From assembly GCA_022870745.1 (NCBI GenBank), contig CP085323.1:1488001-1552000 (forward strand): a DNA stretch of 64,000 nucleotides. The letters run 5' to 3'. The notes beneath the pieces are model-generated. The model had not been told where the DNA came from, searched no databases, and saw only the letters and a program-made list of their open reading frames with translations. The translations under genes were made by a program, and so were the position numbers. Below, in pieces: positions 63,514-64,000 of this stretch. Every line of letters starts with the position of its first letter. The first letter of the stretch is position 1. This DNA comes from Silvibacterium acidisoli. Lineage in GTDB: Bacteria; Acidobacteriota; Terriglobia; Terriglobales; Acidobacteriaceae.

Positions 63514-64000
63514 GTGAACCAGGTTGTCGTAGAGGAAACCGTTCAGTCGGCCTCATCGCGCCCGATTTGTGTCGATCTTGACGGCACATTGGTGAAGAGC
63601 GACACGCTGATCGATTCACTTCTTCTGCTCGTACGCACTTACCCGCTTCGTTCGCTGCAGGCCCCTCTGTGGATCACCGGCGGCAAGGCTGCGCTCAAAG
63701 CGAAGGTCGTCTCTTATGTGCAGCTCGATGTGGAGCACCTGCCGTACAACAGCGAACTGCTGGAGTATCTGCGGGCCGAGCACCGCCAGGGGCGCAAGAT
63801 CTACCTGACGACCGGCGCGGACAGCAGCCTCGCCCATCGCATTGCCGAACACCTTGGCATCTTTGAGGGCGTACTGGCCAGTGACGGCACCGTCAACCTG
63901 ATCGGCCACAACAAGCTCGATAGCCTCAAGCAGCTTTTTGCGGCAGACGGATTCGATTACATCGGAAATGCTCCGCCGGACGTTCCGCTCTTTGAGCATG
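63514..64000 (+). CDS. HAD-domain protein, probably fused to a UbiA prenyltransferase (5' part)
   Basis: Start at GTG 63514, with AGGGAG 9 bases upstream; the frame is open to the right edge (162 codons). HAD motif I is CVDLDGTLVKSD (Asp21, Asp23), motif II is YLTTGADSS and the cap region is short. YIGNAPPDVPLFEH resembles the third motif with Asp replaced (usual GDSxxD). This arrangement, with LLLLVRTYPLRSLQAPLW after motif I, is seen at the start of UbiA-family proteins that carry a HAD front domain. The membrane part would lie outside the window. Confidence 0.75.
   Translation, partial: MNQVVVEETVQSASSRPICVDLDGTLVKSDTLIDSLLLLVRTYPLRSLQAPLWITGGKAALKAKVVSYVQLDVEHLPYNSELLEYLRAEHRQGRKIYLTTGADSSLAHRIAEHLGIFEGVLASDGTVNLIGHNKLDSLKQLFAADGFDYIGNAPPDVPLFEH

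Overview
The window looks like a chromosome segment of a soil Acidobacterium (Acidobacteriaceae/Terriglobales type). The evidence is a very large Oar-like TonB-dependent receptor with an N-terminal carboxypeptidase-regulatory domain, a zinc-finger anti-sigma factor carrying HEAT repeats, a Reg_prop beta-propeller histidine kinase, DUF4380 and CADD-family proteins, abundant secreted hydrolases and fairly high GC. This is inference from gene content; there is no rRNA in the window.

Layout. 1-11.6 kb: the 5' part of gatB, a secreted chitobiase-like-domain protein, a secreted S10 carboxypeptidase, a transposase-like protein that has lost its catalytic residues, purD, a CADD-type putative pABA synthase, serB, a nested inverted-repeat element, aconitase acnA and a VapBC toxin-antitoxin pair. 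11.6-20.7 kb: a small membrane protein, adenosine deaminase next to a radical SAM enzyme, a PDZ protein, an ECF sigma/anti-sigma pair, RNase H, YqeY, a relic of an aminotransferase gene, serA, an FmdB zinc ribbon and a histone-H1-like basic protein. 20.8-27 kb: a propeller histidine kinase, its response regulator and a small secreted protein, then a secreted CocE hydrolase. 27-33.2 kb: an aromatic amino-acid operon on the minus strand, in transcription order Cys-rich small ORF - trpC - trpF - trpB - trpA - chorismate mutase - DAHP synthase - tyrA.

33-48.4 kb: a membrane protein, a YciE-type ferritin-like protein, a phospholipase C-type phosphoesterase, then a strongly coupled minus-strand cassette, in transcription order TonB receptor, dihaem cytochrome c, SMP-30 lactonase, DUF4380 protein, PQQ dehydrogenase, multicopper oxidase and a second multicopper oxidase. 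Four junctions overlap or nearly overlap. It reads as a periplasmic oxidation system in which a substrate is taken up, oxidised by a PQQ enzyme, its lactone opened, and electrons passed to cytochrome c. 48.7-51.7 kb: a Wzz-type co-polymerase, a BY-kinase-like ATPase, a protein with an LPxTA sorting signal and a class D-like sortase in one operon, which is unusual in a diderm. 52-64 kb: GH36 alpha-galactosidase, SGNH esterase, tRNA-Phe followed by three tandem 114-bp degenerate copies of itself, a secreted ADA2-type deaminase, a glycosyltransferase, a cold-shock protein, galK, an alpha-glucan phosphorylase and the start of a HAD-domain protein probably fused to a UbiA prenyltransferase. The alpha-galactosidase, galK and glucan phosphorylase fit galactoside and glucan use.

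Most notable are the PQQ/multicopper oxidase cassette, the sortase-polysaccharide operon, the tRNA-Phe pseudo-array, the CADD-type pABA synthase with every known ligand position kept, and the catalytically dead RAYT-like protein.
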